Positions 43,983 to 54,430 of a stretch of DNA of 64,000 nucleotides are shown piece by piece. The notes beneath the pieces were generated by a model. The model saw nothing but the letters and a program-made list of their open reading frames with translations. It was not told the origin of the DNA and ran no database searches. How positions within the stretch are numbered: the first letter of the stretch is position 1; each line of letters begins with the position of its first letter. Location of the stretch: NCBI RefSeq assembly GCF_017976235.1, contig NZ_JACVHC010000004.1:1-64000 (forward strand). The letters are read 5' to 3'. This DNA comes from Pseudomonas anatoliensis. GTDB taxonomy: Bacteria > Pseudomonadota > Gammaproteobacteria > Pseudomonadales > Pseudomonadaceae. Both the position numbers and the translations under genes were made by a program.

Positions 43983-44687
43983 CTACCAACCGAGCGTTTC
44001 TTTCAGGAAGGGAATTGTCAGCTTGCGCTGAGCTTGCAAAGAGGCCTGATCGAGTTGCTCCAGCAGTTCGAACAGCGCGCTCATGCTGCGAGTGCCGCGA
44101 GTCAAAATGAAATGCCCGACTTCATCGGTCAGATGCAGACCACGACGCGATGCGCGCAATTGCAGCGCACGCAATTTGTCTTCATCGGAGAGTGGGCGCA
44201 TCTGGAAAATCAGCGCCAGCGTCAGGCGTGATTTCAAGTCCGCCAGTTTGACCGGCAGTTCGCGTGGCGAGGTGGACGCGGCGATCAGCAAGCGCCGACC
44301 GCTGTCACGCAGACGATTGAACAGATGAAACATCGCCTCTTCCCAATCAGCCTTGCCGGCAATCACCTGCAAGTCATCCAGGCAAACCAGTTCGTACTGT
44401 TCAAGGTTGTCGAGAATTTCGGTGCCGCGATCCATCAACTCGGCCAGCGGCAGATACACCGCCGGTTCACCCATCTGCTCGAAACGCAGACAAGCAGCCT
44501 GCAACAGATGCGTACGCCCTACGCCGTGCTTGCCCCACAGATAGATCAGGCTTTCCGTCCAGCCGGCGTCGGCTTCGCATAGGCGCTCGACATAGCCGAG
44601 TGCAGCGGCATTGGCGCCTGGGTAGTAGTTGATGAAGGTGGCGTCGTCACGCAGACGCACACCTAGGGGCAGCTGAATCGGTTTCAT
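43983..44687 (-). CDS. hda: DnaA regulatory inactivator Hda
   Basis: 234 codons from the ATG at 44687; the upstream in-frame stretch is not conserved-looking. An N-terminal clamp-binding type start (MKPIQLPLGVRL), an AAA+ module with Walker A variant GKHGVGRTHLLQA, Walker B LVCLDDLQVIAG, and sensor II region. Hda with the DNA-loaded sliding clamp stimulates ATP hydrolysis by DnaA. Next genes on the same strand upstream are perM-like and DUF2066, divergent from purM. Confidence 0.95.
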   Translation of the reverse strand: MKPIQLPLGVRLRDDATFINYYPGANAAALGYVERLCEADAGWTESLIYLWGKHGVGRTHLLQAACLRFEQMGEPAVYLPLAELMDRGTEILDNLEQYELVCLDDLQVIAGKADWEEAMFHLFNRLRDSGRRLLIAASTSPRELPVKLADLKSRLTLALIFQMRPLSDEDKLRALQLRASRRGLHLTDEVGHFILTRGTRSMSALFELLEQLDQASLQAQRKLTIPFLKETLGW

Positions 44688-44905
44688 GCTGACTGAACAG
44701 TTCTCAAAGGAACCGTTAGTGGCCTCTGTGTAAAGTTGGCGAAGTTTATACCCGTGAAGCTGAGCGCACAATGCGACAGAGTCCAAGCAAAATCAAAGGT
44801 TTGCGTTAACACACTGGTTTTATGACAGTTTCTCTGACGCATTCGATCCAGCATTCCCCGCAAGACACGGGCCAACCCGGCTATTCGCCGGGTCGCCCCT
44901 CTCCA

Positions 44906-45979
44906 CTACAGCTCCGGCTCGTCAGCGCCACTATAAATGTCGGAATCCTTGTACAAGTCGTGCATATGACGCACCAGCACCATGATCACCGCCGCCACCG
45001 GCAGTGCCAGCAACACACCGGTGAAGCCAAACAGCTCGCCGCCGGCCAGGATCGCGAAGATCACCGCCACCGGATGCAGGCCGATCCGGTCGCCTACCAA
45101 CAACGGGGTCAACACCATGCCTTCCAGGGCCTGACCGACCATGAACACGGCGACGATCCCGACCATCGGATAAAGATCGCCACCGAACTGGAACAACCCG
45201 GCAACCAACGCCGCACCGATGCCGATCACAAAGCCCATATACGGCACGATCGCCGCCAGCCCCGCGATCAGACCAATCAACAGCCCCAGTTCCAGGCCAA
45301 CGATCATCAGCCCCGCGGCGTAAATCACCCCCAACGCCACCATCACCAGCAACTGTCCGCGCACGAATGCCCCCAGCACTTCATGGCATTCACCGGCCAG
45401 CGCGACGATGGTTGGCTCACGATCGCGCGGCAACAGGCTGCGGATCTTGGCCATCATCAAGTCCCAGTCGCGCAGCAAGTAGAAACTCACCACCGGGATC
45501 AGCACCAGATTGGCCAGCCAGCCGATCAGCGCCAGACTCGAAGCCGTCGCCTGGCTCAGCACCACGCCGACAATGTCGGTGGTCTGGCCCATGTGCTCAC
45601 TGATCGCTGCTTTGACCTTGTCGAATTTCCAGAAGCCGTCAGACAGCCCCAGCTTCGATTGCGCCCACGGCACTGCCGAGTGTTGCAACCAGTCGAGCAT
45701 CTGCGGCATCAGTTCGTACAGGCGCAGCAGCTGTTTGGCGAGCATCGGCACCAACACCAGCATCAGCGCGGTAACGATCAGCGTGAACAAAGTGAACACC
45801 GCGATAACGCCCCAGGTGCGCGACAAACCGAGCTTCTCCAGGCGATCCACCAGCGGATCGAACAGATACGCCAACAACAGCGCCACCAGAAACGGCGTGA
45901 GGATCGAGTGCAATAACCACACAAACACGCAAAGCAGGACTACCCCACCGAGCCAAAACCAACGCCGCGTATCGGCCAT
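44906..45979 (-). CDS. AI-2E/PerM-family membrane protein
   Basis: 357 codons, about eight hydrophobic helices in the pattern of the PF01594 family: TPFLVALLLAYLFDPLVDRL near the N-terminus and GLAAIVPYMGFVIGIG plus LVGDRIGLHPVAVIFAILAG towards the end. Members include PerM, autoinducer-2 exporters and Na+/H+ antiporters, so function cannot be assigned. Lies between hda and the DUF2066 gene on the same strand. Confidence 0.9.
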   Translation of the reverse strand: MADTRRWFWLGGVVLLCVFVWLLHSILTPFLVALLLAYLFDPLVDRLEKLGLSRTWGVIAVFTLFTLIVTALMLVLVPMLAKQLLRLYELMPQMLDWLQHSAVPWAQSKLGLSDGFWKFDKVKAAISEHMGQTTDIVGVVLSQATASSLALIGWLANLVLIPVVSFYLLRDWDLMMAKIRSLLPRDREPTIVALAGECHEVLGAFVRGQLLVMVALGVIYAAGLMIVGLELGLLIGLIAGLAAIVPYMGFVIGIGAALVAGLFQFGGDLYPMVGIVAVFMVGQALEGMVLTPLLVGDRIGLHPVAVIFAILAGGELFGFTGVLLALPVAAVIMVLVRHMHDLYKDSDIYSGADEPEL

Positions 45980-46013
45980 GTACCACTCCTACTGCTTCTA
46001 TATAAGGAAAGAC

Positions 46014-47072
46014 TTACCAGCGAAACCGCAATGACGGCGCTGCAGGTGTCGGGGTCGGAGCCGCGACCGGTGTTGAACCTGCCACCGCCGGCTGCGGCGC
46101 TGCCACCGGAGCCGGAGCTTCGGCTGGCAGTTCCTGCAACTTGGCCAGCGACAACTGCGCGCGCATCTGATCGGCACTGCCATTGACCCGATAGACGATA
46201 CGATCGCCATCAACGCTTTTCAGACGCACGCCAAACGGCTCAAGTAACCGCAACAACGCGGCGTAACGTTCAAGATTCATGCCCTGCACTTCCAGGGTCT
46301 GCTGCCCGCTTGCCCCAGGCTTGGCGGCAAAGCGTGGCGCCAGGCGCTGGGCAACCGCAAGCATCACTGCATCCGCAACGGCTGCCTGATCCGCCCCTTG
46401 CACACTGCCCGCTTCTTTTTGATCACCTAGCCACAAATGCCATTTGGCCTGCCACTGACCACCCTCTTCACGCGCATGCACAGCCAACAAGGCGTCAGCG
46501 TTATAGCGCTCCGAAGCATCGCGCAAAGGCGCGGCATCCGTGCCTTCGAGTGCCGGCGCCGTGGCGACCAGTTGTTCACTCAGATCGGCCAAAGGCAAAC
46601 GCAATGGCAAACCACGATGCTGAGCGGCTGTGCGCAACGGCGCCGCAGCCGCCTGACCATCACCGACCAGACTCGAACCTTCAGCCGAGTCGTTCAGCCA
46701 CCAGCTCAGTATCGACGGCCGACTGGCGCCCCACAGGGACAATCCGGCGCGGCGCAATGCCTGCTCGGTACTGTTCGGATCGAAGTCGACTTTCAGCACC
46801 TCCGGCGGCCCGGCGTCAAAACCGAACTGACTGATGATCTGCTGCGGATCCTTGCGAACGGCTGCCAACCCCGGATTTTGCGCAGCTTTTGGGTCACCGG
46901 TCAGGCGCAATACCAACGTATCCAGCGCGGCCTGAGTAGCACGCTCGCGCTCCTCAGGAGCCTGGCCCTGGACCGGCTCACGCACTTGATAAAGACCTTT
47001 GAGGTTTTCGGCATGACTCGCCAGGCTGACCAAAGACAAACAGCCCACAAACAACAATTTACAAAAACGCAT
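46014..47072 (-). CDS. DUF2066 domain exported protein
   Basis: 352 codons from the ATG at 47072, GGAA upstream. Signal peptide ending at ASHA-EN; then the DUF2066 region (LKGLYQVREPVQGQAPEERE and QQIISQFGFDAGP), and a C-terminal proline/alanine-rich low-complexity tail after about residue 310. It starts divergently from purM and reads toward the perM-like and hda genes with a 34-base gap, so the three may be one operon. Function unknown. Confidence 0.88.
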   Translation of the reverse strand: MRFCKLLFVGCLSLVSLASHAENLKGLYQVREPVQGQAPEERERATQAALDTLVLRLTGDPKAAQNPGLAAVRKDPQQIISQFGFDAGPPEVLKVDFDPNSTEQALRRAGLSLWGASRPSILSWWLNDSAEGSSLVGDGQAAAAPLRTAAQHRGLPLRLPLADLSEQLVATAPALEGTDAAPLRDASERYNADALLAVHAREEGGQWQAKWHLWLGDQKEAGSVQGADQAAVADAVMLAVAQRLAPRFAAKPGASGQQTLEVQGMNLERYAALLRLLEPFGVRLKSVDGDRIVYRVNGSADQMRAQLSLAKLQELPAEAPAPVAAPQPAVAGSTPVAAPTPTPAAPSLRFRW

Positions 47073-47441
47073 GGAGAATTCCCGTCGACAGGAGCGGCTG
47101 GAACAGGCCGCGTGAATCGGTTGAGCAAGGCTGTGACAATCTGCCAACACCAAACATTCACACGGCGGCGGTAAGTTTTTGCACAGTGATAACGATAGAC
47201 GGTTAATTGCCACACCTTATACAGGCAGCCGTACGCCTCAATTGCAAAAAATTTCGGGTGATATGGCCCTGCCCGTCGGTACGAGGATGGCCGCTGCCCC
47301 TCAAGCCTGATAAAATCGCGCGCCTTCGCAGACCGGCAACAGCCGGGCACCTCGAAACTCGCGTGAGGCTATCGCCCCATCGACTTCGGCGCCCCGCTGA
47401 ACTCGGTCGTTACCCCTGAATCCCCCCTAAAGGCCTGGATC
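47073..47441. other. Divergent intergenic region DUF2066 / purM
   Basis: 369 bases. An extended -10 (TGATAAAAT, with TAAAAT at 47311-47316) points towards purM, without a good -35. The rest holds an AT-rich patch near 47240 (CAATTGCAAAAAATTTCGGG). No gene or known riboswitch was recognised. Confidence 0.5.
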
Positions 47442-48500
47442 ATGAGCAAGCAACCCTCCCTGAGCTACAAGGACGCCGGTGTAGACATCGACGCCGGTGA
47501 AGCATTGGTCGAACGCATCAAGAGCGTCGCCAAGCGCACTGCGCGTCCGGAAGTCATGGGCGGCCTGGGCGGTTTCGGCGCCCTCTGCGAAATCCCGGCC
47601 GGCTACAAGCAGCCAGTACTGGTTTCCGGCACTGACGGAGTCGGCACCAAGCTGCGCCTGGCCCTGAACCTGAACAAGCACGACACCATCGGCATCGACC
47701 TGGTCGCCATGTGCGTCAACGACCTGGTGGTGTGCGGCGCCGAGCCACTGTTCTTCCTCGATTACTACGCCACCGGCAAACTCAACGTCGAGACCGCTGC
47801 CCAGGTTGTGACCGGCATCGGCGCCGGCTGCGAACTGTCCGGTTGCTCGCTGGTTGGCGGCGAAACCGCTGAAATGCCTGGCATGTACGAAGGCGAAGAC
47901 TACGACCTGGCCGGCTTCTGCGTCGGCGTCGTGGAAAAAGCCGAAATCATCGACGGCTCGAAAGTCGCCACCGGTGACGCGCTGATCGCCCTGCCTTCGT
48001 CCGGCCCGCACTCCAACGGCTACTCGCTGATCCGCAAGATCATCGAAGTGTCCGGCTCCGACATCGAAAACATCCAGCTCGACGGCAAACCGCTGACCGA
48101 CCTGCTGATGGCCCCAACCCGCATCTACGTGAAGCCGCTGCTCAAGCTGATCAAAGACACCGGCGCGGTTAAAGCCATGGCCCACATCACCGGTGGTGGC
48201 CTGCTCGACAACATCCCGCGCGTTCTGCCAAAAGGCGCTCAGGCCGTGGTTGACGTCGCCAGCTGGAATCGCCCGGCCGTCTTCGACTGGCTGCAAGAGA
48301 AAGGCAACGTTGACGAGACCGAGATGCACCGCGTTCTGAACTGCGGCGTCGGCATGGTCATCTGCGTGGCTCAGGAGCACGTTGAAGTTGCCCTGAACAC
48401 CCTGCGTGACGCTGGCGAACAGCCTTGGGTCATCGGTCAGATCGCAGTCGCTGCCGAAGGCGCTGCTCAGGTCGAACTGAAGAACCTTAAGGCTCATTAA
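47442..48500 (+). CDS. purM: Phosphoribosylformylglycinamidine cyclo-ligase
   Basis: 352 codons at family length. Motifs: [19 protein letters not shown] at the N-terminus, [37 protein letters not shown] and [20 protein letters not shown]. Fifth step of purine synthesis. Stop and purN start overlap by one base (TAATG). Confidence 0.98.
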   Translation: MSKQPSLSYKDAGVDIDAGEALVERIKSVAKRTARPEVMGGLGGFGALCEIPAGYKQPVLVSGTDGVGTKLRLALNLNKHDTIGIDLVAMCVNDLVVCGAEPLFFLDYYATGKLNVETAAQVVTGIGAGCELSGCSLVGGETAEMPGMYEGEDYDLAGFCVGVVEKAEIIDGSKVATGDALIALPSSGPHSNGYSLIRKIIEVSGSDIENIQLDGKPLTDLLMAPTRIYVKPLLKLIKDTGAVKAMAHITGGGLLDNIPRVLPKGAQAVVDVASWNRPAVFDWLQEKGNVDETEMHRVLNCGVGMVICVAQEHVEVALNTLRDAGEQPWVIGQIAVAAEGAAQVELKNLKAH

Positions 48501-49150
48501 TGTCCGCAACCTGTGATGTCGTGGTGCTGTTGTCCGGCACCGGCAGTAACTTGCAGGCCTTGATCGACAGCACGCGGACCGGCGAAAGCCCGGTCCGCAT
48601 CGCTGCGGTGATTTCCAACCGCGCCGACGCCTACGGCCTGCAACGCGCCAGTGACGCGGGTATCGCCACCCGCTCGCTGGATCACAAGGCTTTCGAAGGT
48701 CGCGAGGCCTTCGATGCTGCCCTGATCGAACTGATCGACGAATTCAATCCCAAACTCGTGGTACTGGCCGGTTTCATGCGTATTCTCAGCGCTGACTTCG
48801 TTCGCCACTATCAGGGTCGCCTGCTCAACATCCATCCTTCGCTGCTGCCCAAATACAAAGGGTTACACACCCATCAGCGCGCGCTGGAGGCCGGCGACAC
48901 CGAGCACGGCTGCTCCGTCCACTTCGTCACCGAGGAACTCGATGGCGGACCACTGGTCGTACAGGCAGTAATACCGGTAGAGTTGCACGACACGCCGCAG
49001 AGTCTGGCGCAGCGAGTGCATGCTCAGGAACACTTGATCTACCCCATGGCTGTACGCTGGTTTGCCGAAGGCAGGCTTGCACTCGGGGACGCAGGTGCTT
49101 CACTGGACGGCCAGTTACTCGCGGCCAGCGGCCATTTGATTCGACACTAG
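48500..49150 (+). CDS. purN: Phosphoribosylglycinamide formyltransferase
   Basis: 216 codons. Motifs: LLSGTGSNLQALID, GFMRILSADFV, the catalytic NIHPSLLPKYKG and HFVTEELDGGPLVVQ. Folate-dependent formylation of GAR in purine synthesis. Translationally coupled to purM; the DUF3108 gene follows after 8 bases. Confidence 0.97.
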   Translation: MSATCDVVVLLSGTGSNLQALIDSTRTGESPVRIAAVISNRADAYGLQRASDAGIATRSLDHKAFEGREAFDAALIELIDEFNPKLVVLAGFMRILSADFVRHYQGRLLNIHPSLLPKYKGLHTHQRALEAGDTEHGCSVHFVTEELDGGPLVVQAVIPVELHDTPQSLAQRVHAQEHLIYPMAVRWFAEGRLALGDAGASLDGQLLAASGHLIRH

Positions 49151-49158
49151 GAGATATT

Positions 49159-49872
49159 ATGCGTCGCGCCCTGCTATTTGCTTGCGCACTGCTCGCCCTG
49201 CCTTTCGCGCAGGCGGCAGACCTTCAACCGTTCTCCGCCAGCTACACCGCCGACTGGAAACAGCTGCCGATGAGCGGCACTGCCGAACGCAGCCTGTCCA
49301 AGGATGCCAAAGGCGTCTGGACGCTCAGCTTCAAGGCGTCGATGATGATCGCCAGCCTCACTGAGACCAGCTCCCTGACCCTGGACAAAGACACGCTGCT
49401 GCCGCAGTCCTACCACTTCGAACGTGGCGGTCTGGGCAAGGCCAAGAAGGCTGATCTGGACTTCGACTGGACCAACAAACTGGTCACCGGCACCGACCGT
49501 GGCGATGCGGTGAAAATCCCGCTGAACCGTGGCATGGTCGACAAATCGACTTATCAGCTGGCACTGCAACATGATGTTGCCGCCGGCAAGAAGACCATGA
49601 GCTACCAAGTGGTCGATGACGGCGAAATCGATACCTATGACTTCCGCGTGCTTGGCTCGGAAAAAGTCGACACCAAGGCAGGCAAGATCGATGCGATCAA
49701 GGTCGAGCGCGTACGCGACCCGACACAAAGCAAGCGCATCACCGTCCTTTGGTTTGCCAAGGACTGGGATTACCTGCTGGTTCGCTTGCAACAAGTTGAA
49801 ACCGACGGCAAGGAGTACAACATCATGCTCCAGGACGGTACGGTCAACGGCAAGGCTGTGAAAGGCAGCTGA
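49159..49872 (+). CDS. DUF3108 exported protein
   Basis: 237 codons, AGGAG before the ATG. Signal peptide ends AQA-AD. The mature part is a predicted beta-rich DUF3108 domain with FSASYTADWKQLPMSGTAER and FRVLGSEKVDTKAGKIDA. Function unknown; co-transcribed with purMN and closed by an intrinsic terminator. Confidence 0.9.
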   Translation: MRRALLFACALLALPFAQAADLQPFSASYTADWKQLPMSGTAERSLSKDAKGVWTLSFKASMMIASLTETSSLTLDKDTLLPQSYHFERGGLGKAKKADLDFDWTNKLVTGTDRGDAVKIPLNRGMVDKSTYQLALQHDVAAGKKTMSYQVVDDGEIDTYDFRVLGSEKVDTKAGKIDAIKVERVRDPTQSKRITVLWFAKDWDYLLVRLQQVETDGKEYNIMLQDGTVNGKAVKGS

Positions 49873-49884
49873 TCCGACGCGATG

Positions 49885-49915
49885 TAAAAAAGCCCCGCGA
49901 TTGTGGGGCTTTTTA
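49885..49915 (+). terminator. Intrinsic terminator of purM-purN-DUF3108
   Basis: AAAAGCCCC / GGGGCTTTT hairpin followed by T on the plus strand. Confidence 0.88.
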
Positions 49916-49944
49916 TTGCCTGCGATTTCTGCAACGACACAACC

Positions 49945-50036
49945 CCTTGTAGGAGCTGTCGAGTGAAACGAAGCTGCGATCTTTTGATCCTGTTTTCAAG
50001 ATCAAAAGATCGCAGCGTGCCGCAGCTCCTACAGGG
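49945..50036. repeat. REP doublet (mixed variants)
   Basis: Left arm carries GTCGAGTGAAACGAAGCTGC, right arm the GCGTGCCGC variant; same mixture as 18955-19047, opposite order. Confidence 0.85.
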
Positions 50037-50055
50037 ATATTTCGGGAGGGTGCAT

Positions 50056-51681
50056 TTAGACCGAGAACCTGGCCACCATGCTGTTCAAATCCACCGCCAA
50101 TCGCGACAACTCCTGGCTCGCCGCACTGGTCTGATTCGCCCCCGCCGACGTCTGCATCGCCAGATCGCGAATATTCATCAAATTGCGATCCACCTCCCGC
50201 GCCACCGCCGCTTGCTCTTCAGAAGCACTGGCGATCACCAGATTGCGCTCGTTGATCAAGGTGAACGCCGAGGCAATCTCCTCCAGCGCAGTTCCGGCCG
50301 ACTTGGCCAGGTCCAGCGTCGCACGCGCCCGCACGTTGCTCTGCTGCATCGAATCGACCGCTGAATCCGTGCCTTGCTGAATGCCACCGATCATCTGCTC
50401 GATTTCCTGAGTCGACTGCTGAGTGCGATGCGCCAGCGCCCGCACCTCATCCGCGACCACTGCAAAACCGCGCCCGGCATCGCCAGCCCGTGCGGCTTCG
50501 ATCGCCGCGTTCAGCGCCAGCAGATTGGTCTGCTCGGCAATCGAGCGGATCACATCCAGCACTTTGCTGATGCCATGAACCTTCTGCGCCAAATCTTCCA
50601 TCTGGGTTGCATTGGCCGTCACGTCCTCGGCGAGAGATTCGATTGACGATACGGTCTGCTGCACCTGCTGGCGGCCATGCTGGGCAATGCGATCGGATTC
50701 GCGCGAGGCCTCGGAGGTCGCCACAGCATTGCTGGCCACCTCCTCCACTGCCGCGGTCATCTGATTTACCGCTGTCGCCGCCTGCTCGATTTCCAGACTC
50801 TGCTGATGCAGCCCACGCGTAGCGTCTTCCGTGACGCAACTCAGCTCTTCTGACGCTGAAGCCAACTGACTGGACGACTCGGAAATTTGCCGAATCGTGT
50901 CGCGCAGGTTGTGCTGCATGCTTTTGAGCGCTTGCAGCAACCGCGCCGGCTCGTCCTTGCCAGAGATGTTGATGTCGCCGGTCAGATCTCCGCCGGCCAC
51001 CACTTGCGCCACACCTAAGGACTGCGCCAGTGGCAATACGATGCTGCGCGTCAGCAACAGCGCCAGACCGATGGTGATCAGCGCGGTAACGCCGATCATG
51101 ACCCCGACCCAAACCCGCGAATGAGTGAACACCAGCCGCGCGGCCTCGGTAGCGAGATTGGCATTGTGTTTGTTCAGTTCAACCAGCTGACGCAGGAGTA
51201 CGGCGATTTCATCGGCCAACGGGCTCATCTCGCCATTGAGAATGCGCGCCGCCTCCTCCACCCGATTCTGCGCAGACAACTGCATGACCTGCGCCTGAAG
51301 CTCCAGATATTGCTGCTCGGCCACCTTGAAGCGATCAAACAATTGGCGCTCTTCAGGCAGCACGATCAGCACGTCATAACGCTGTTGGGCCTCATTCAGT
51401 ACCCCGAGCAGGTCATTGAGCTTGGCGACATTCTGCTGCAATGCCTGCGGATCACGATTGAGCAACAGGCGCATGGTCAGCGCGCGCAGGCGCAACATGT
51501 CCTGACTCATCTCACCGACCGCCATCACGCTCGGCAGCCAGTTGTTGTCGACCTCGTCGGACTGGGCGCGCATGTTCGACATTTGCAGCAGGGCGAACGC
51601 CCCAAGGGCAAACACCATCAACGCCAACAGGCCAAAACCGAGGCCGGCGCGCGGGGCAATATTGAGACTACGGATACTCAT
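50056..51681 (-). CDS. Methyl-accepting chemotaxis protein with 4HB ligand domain
   Basis: 541 codons. Transmembrane segment 1 at about residues 12-34, a helical four-helix-bundle periplasmic domain to about 190, second transmembrane segment ([19 protein letters not shown]), HAMP, and the cytoplasmic signalling hairpin with [19 protein letters not shown]. No C-terminal CheR-docking pentapeptide. Senses a small molecule in the periplasm, not predictable. Single gene. Confidence 0.95.
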   Translation of the reverse strand: MSIRSLNIAPRAGLGFGLLALMVFALGAFALLQMSNMRAQSDEVDNNWLPSVMAVGEMSQDMLRLRALTMRLLLNRDPQALQQNVAKLNDLLGVLNEAQQRYDVLIVLPEERQLFDRFKVAEQQYLELQAQVMQLSAQNRVEEAARILNGEMSPLADEIAVLLRQLVELNKHNANLATEAARLVFTHSRVWVGVMIGVTALITIGLALLLTRSIVLPLAQSLGVAQVVAGGDLTGDINISGKDEPARLLQALKSMQHNLRDTIRQISESSSQLASASEELSCVTEDATRGLHQQSLEIEQAATAVNQMTAAVEEVASNAVATSEASRESDRIAQHGRQQVQQTVSSIESLAEDVTANATQMEDLAQKVHGISKVLDVIRSIAEQTNLLALNAAIEAARAGDAGRGFAVVADEVRALAHRTQQSTQEIEQMIGGIQQGTDSAVDSMQQSNVRARATLDLAKSAGTALEEIASAFTLINERNLVIASASEEQAAVAREVDRNLMNIRDLAMQTSAGANQTSAASQELSRLAVDLNSMVARFSV

Positions 51682-51818
51682 TGCTTTGGTTCCTTCCAGA
51701 AGCGCTGCATCAACCTACAGCGGGTTGCTCTAGAAGGTATCGGCCCGGCAGAAATTTGCGTAAGACGAAAACGTGATATCAAAACGCCTTAATACTTCTA
51801 ACCCTCGGCATTAACGAT

Positions 51819-52841
51819 TCAGCGCGATTTGCCGGACTTGAGCGCTGTTCGCGGCAATATCGCCAGGAAGTTATCGCGAGCGACCTTTTGTGCAACATCG
51901 TCGGGAAGTGCATCAAGGAAAGGCGCGAAGTTGTGCATTTCCTCACCGAGCTTGTTGAATCGCCCTACAACATCCGAGCCGAGCATGAAGCGCTCCGGGT
52001 ATTTTTCAACCAGCGCCAGCCATTCCGGGCGCGGCTTGCCCTGTTCATCCAGCAGATACGGCTTGAGCATGCTCCACGACAGATCAATGAACAGATTCGG
52101 ATATGCCTCGAGCATGCGCGTGAGGGTCGGCAGGAGAAAGTCGAGTTGTGTCTGGTGCCGATGTATTTCCGCACTGGTGCCGGCATGCGCCCAGATGAAC
52201 CGCGTGTGCGGGTGATTACGCAGCGGTTGTTCGATTTCCTGCAGGTACAGCGGATTTCTCTCACGCTTGGAGGTGATGTTGGAATGCACCATCACCGGCA
52301 GATCGTTTTCTGCCGCCAAGTGATAGATCTTGGTCATCGCCTCATTGTTAGCGCGCGGCGTGTCACCGGACGTCAGCGCCGTCAGGTCGTCATGCCGCGT
52401 GAACACTTCGCCAATGCCTTGCCACAGCCCCGGATACAGTTCGAGCATGCGCTGAATATGCGCTGCGGAATTCTTGTCGTTCGGGTTGAAGCCTGACAGG
52501 AACGGATGAAAGTACGGCCGCTGCTCAGGCGTCAGTTTTTGCACGGCATCAGCGACGATCACGTCGGTGGCGCTGTACCAGTAGGCGTCGGCATCATCAC
52601 CGGCGTAATAGCGCGGGCGCTTCGGTTCGTCCTCGTGCCACTTTTTCGCCACGGGAATGCCGGAAATCATCACATGCTCAATGGAATTTTCCTTCATGGC
52701 CGTCAGCAATTTCGGCATGCCGGCGGTTTCCTGGAAAAAATCCACGTAGTGCAGGTGCGCATCGCTGTAGGTGTATTCGCGGGCGCTGGCGCTACCGGCA
52801 AGCACCAGCAAACAGGCAAGACTCAAACGATACAGGGACAC
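51819..52841 (-). CDS. Exported amidohydrolase (amidohydrolase_2 family)
   Basis: 340 codons from the GTG at 52841, preferred over an ATG 24 bases upstream because CGGAGA stands seven bases before it and the signal peptide (SLACLLVLAGSASA) then begins at the N-terminus. TIM-barrel metal motifs: SDAHLHYVDFF (HxH), VMVHSNITS, RFIWAHAGTS and MLGSDVVGRFNKL with the catalytic aspartate. Hydrolase or decarboxylase of unknown substrate in the periplasm. Confidence 0.88.
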   Translation of the reverse strand: MSLYRLSLACLLVLAGSASAREYTYSDAHLHYVDFFQETAGMPKLLTAMKENSIEHVMISGIPVAKKWHEDEPKRPRYYAGDDADAYWYSATDVIVADAVQKLTPEQRPYFHPFLSGFNPNDKNSAAHIQRMLELYPGLWQGIGEVFTRHDDLTALTSGDTPRANNEAMTKIYHLAAENDLPVMVHSNITSKRERNPLYLQEIEQPLRNHPHTRFIWAHAGTSAEIHRHQTQLDFLLPTLTRMLEAYPNLFIDLSWSMLKPYLLDEQGKPRPEWLALVEKYPERFMLGSDVVGRFNKLGEEMHNFAPFLDALPDDVAQKVARDNFLAILPRTALKSGKSR

Positions 52842-52992
52842 AATTAATCTCCGGCAAGTAGGCATAGCCTAGACCCCGCCCTGCCCCCAAGGGTTCATCC
52901 CGCAGGAAAGTGGAACGCGTGCCGGTGGGAATGCTCTATAACTGCAAGGTCTTTTTGATCGAACGACTTTTCCTGCTGCCAGTGAGGTTCAC

Positions 52993-53409
52993 ATGACCGT
53001 TACCGTCAATACCGTCTCCGCTGAAGGTTTTCGTCACACTGTCCAGATCGATGAACACGAACTGTTTGCCGACGTACCGGCCTCTGCCGGCGGCGAAGGC
53101 ACGGCGCCAGAGCCGCACGATTACTTCGACGCCGCACTCGGCGCCTGCAAGGCCCTGACCCTGAAGATGTACGCGAAGAAGAAAGACATCCCGCTGACCG
53201 GCGTGGGTGTCGAGGTCAAACGCGATAACAGTGAAGAACAGAAAGGCAAATACGCCCTGCACGTCACCCTTACCCTCAAAGGCGTGCTCACCGACGCCCA
53301 GCGCGAGGAACTGCTGCGAGTCGCCGACCGTTGCCCGATCCACAAGCTCATGACCACCAGCGAAGTCAGCATCGAAACCCATGCCCCACAAGGCTTCGAC
53401 AGCCAATAA
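52993..53409 (+). CDS. OsmC/Ohr-family peroxidase-like protein
   Basis: 138 codons. Two redox cysteines in family positions: Cys52 in ALGACKALTLKMYA and Cys114 in VADRCPIHKLM. OsmC-fold proteins reduce organic hydroperoxides using lipoylated or thiol donors. Cytoplasmic. The pirin gene begins 61 bases downstream on the same strand. Confidence 0.92.
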   Translation: MTVTVNTVSAEGFRHTVQIDEHELFADVPASAGGEGTAPEPHDYFDAALGACKALTLKMYAKKKDIPLTGVGVEVKRDNSEEQKGKYALHVTLTLKGVLTDAQREELLRVADRCPIHKLMTTSEVSIETHAPQGFDSQ

Positions 53410-53470
53410 CCATCCTGATGCCAGCGGCGGGTTATGCTTCTGGCATCACCCGCTCAGCCTGGAATGCACC

Positions 53471-54337
53471 ATGGACACGCAACCCCTGATCATCCGCCCA
53501 CGAGCCGAAGACGTCGAAGGCCAGCCGATTCTTCGCCCGTTGCCGTCAGCCAAATGCCGCAGCGTCGGGCCTTTCGTGTTTTTTGATCACATGCTCGAAA
53601 CGGTTTATCCGACGGGCAAAGGCATGAACATCCGACAGCATCCGCACATTGGTCTGTCGACACTGACCTATCTGTTTGAAGGCCAACTCCAGCACAAGGA
53701 CAGCCTCGGCTCCGATCAGGTAGTCAGCGCTGGCGATGTCAGCTGGATGACCGCCGGCAGCGCGATTGCCCACGTTGAACGCACGCCGGCGCCGCTGTGG
53801 GATCAGAGTTTCACGATGCACGGTTTGCAGATCTGGCTGGCCTCGCCCAAGGATCATGAACAAGGCCCGGGGCATTACAGCCATCACCCGGCAGCGACCT
53901 TGCCGGTCAGCGATAACCTCGGCGTGCAGATTCGGATGATTGCCGGGTCAGGCTTTTGTCTGGAATCGCCAGTTCCGGTGCTTTCTCCTACGTTGTATGC
54001 CGAAGTGAAGATGCAAACAGCGACCACATTGCTGATTCCCACAGAGCATGAAGAGCGGGCGCTGTATATATTGAGTGGCGATGCACAACTGAACGGCGAA
54101 ACGGTCGAACCGCATGCGCTGGTGGTGTTGCCGGTTGGGGAAGAAATGAGTCTGTTTGCCGAGAGCGATGTTCACGCTGTGGTGTTCGGCGGCGCGCCGC
54201 TGGACGGACCGAGGCGGATCAACTGGAATTTTGTTGCGAGCGATCCGGCAGCGATTGATGAGGCACGGCGTAAATGGGCGGCCGGGGATTGGCCGACGGT
54301 GCCGGGGGAAAGTGAGCGGATCGAGTTACCGCGTTGA
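53471..54337 (+). CDS. Pirin family protein
   Basis: 288 codons from the ATG at 53471 (GGAA upstream). Two cupin domains; the first has the metal site in IRQHPHIGLSTLTYLFEG and HVERTPAP. Pirins are iron-binding proteins, some with quercetinase activity. It probably forms a unit with the OsmC gene, as both have stress-linked roles; that is inference. Confidence 0.92.
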   Translation: MDTQPLIIRPRAEDVEGQPILRPLPSAKCRSVGPFVFFDHMLETVYPTGKGMNIRQHPHIGLSTLTYLFEGQLQHKDSLGSDQVVSAGDVSWMTAGSAIAHVERTPAPLWDQSFTMHGLQIWLASPKDHEQGPGHYSHHPAATLPVSDNLGVQIRMIAGSGFCLESPVPVLSPTLYAEVKMQTATTLLIPTEHEERALYILSGDAQLNGETVEPHALVVLPVGEEMSLFAESDVHAVVFGGAPLDGPRRINWNFVASDPAAIDEARRKWAAGDWPTVPGESERIELPR

Positions 54338-54347
54338 GACGTTAAAG

Positions 54348-54420
54348 CAAAAGATCGCAGCCTTCGGCAGCTCCTACACAGGATCAATGTAGGAGCTGCC
54401 GAAGGCTGCGATCTTTTGAC
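54348..54420. repeat. REP doublet (GATCGCAGCC type)
   Basis: Inverted pair of AGATCGCAGCCTTCGGCAGC with an 8-base centre between convergent pirin and dienelactone hydrolase genes. Confidence 0.88.
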
Positions 54421-54430
54421 CTTGAAACAA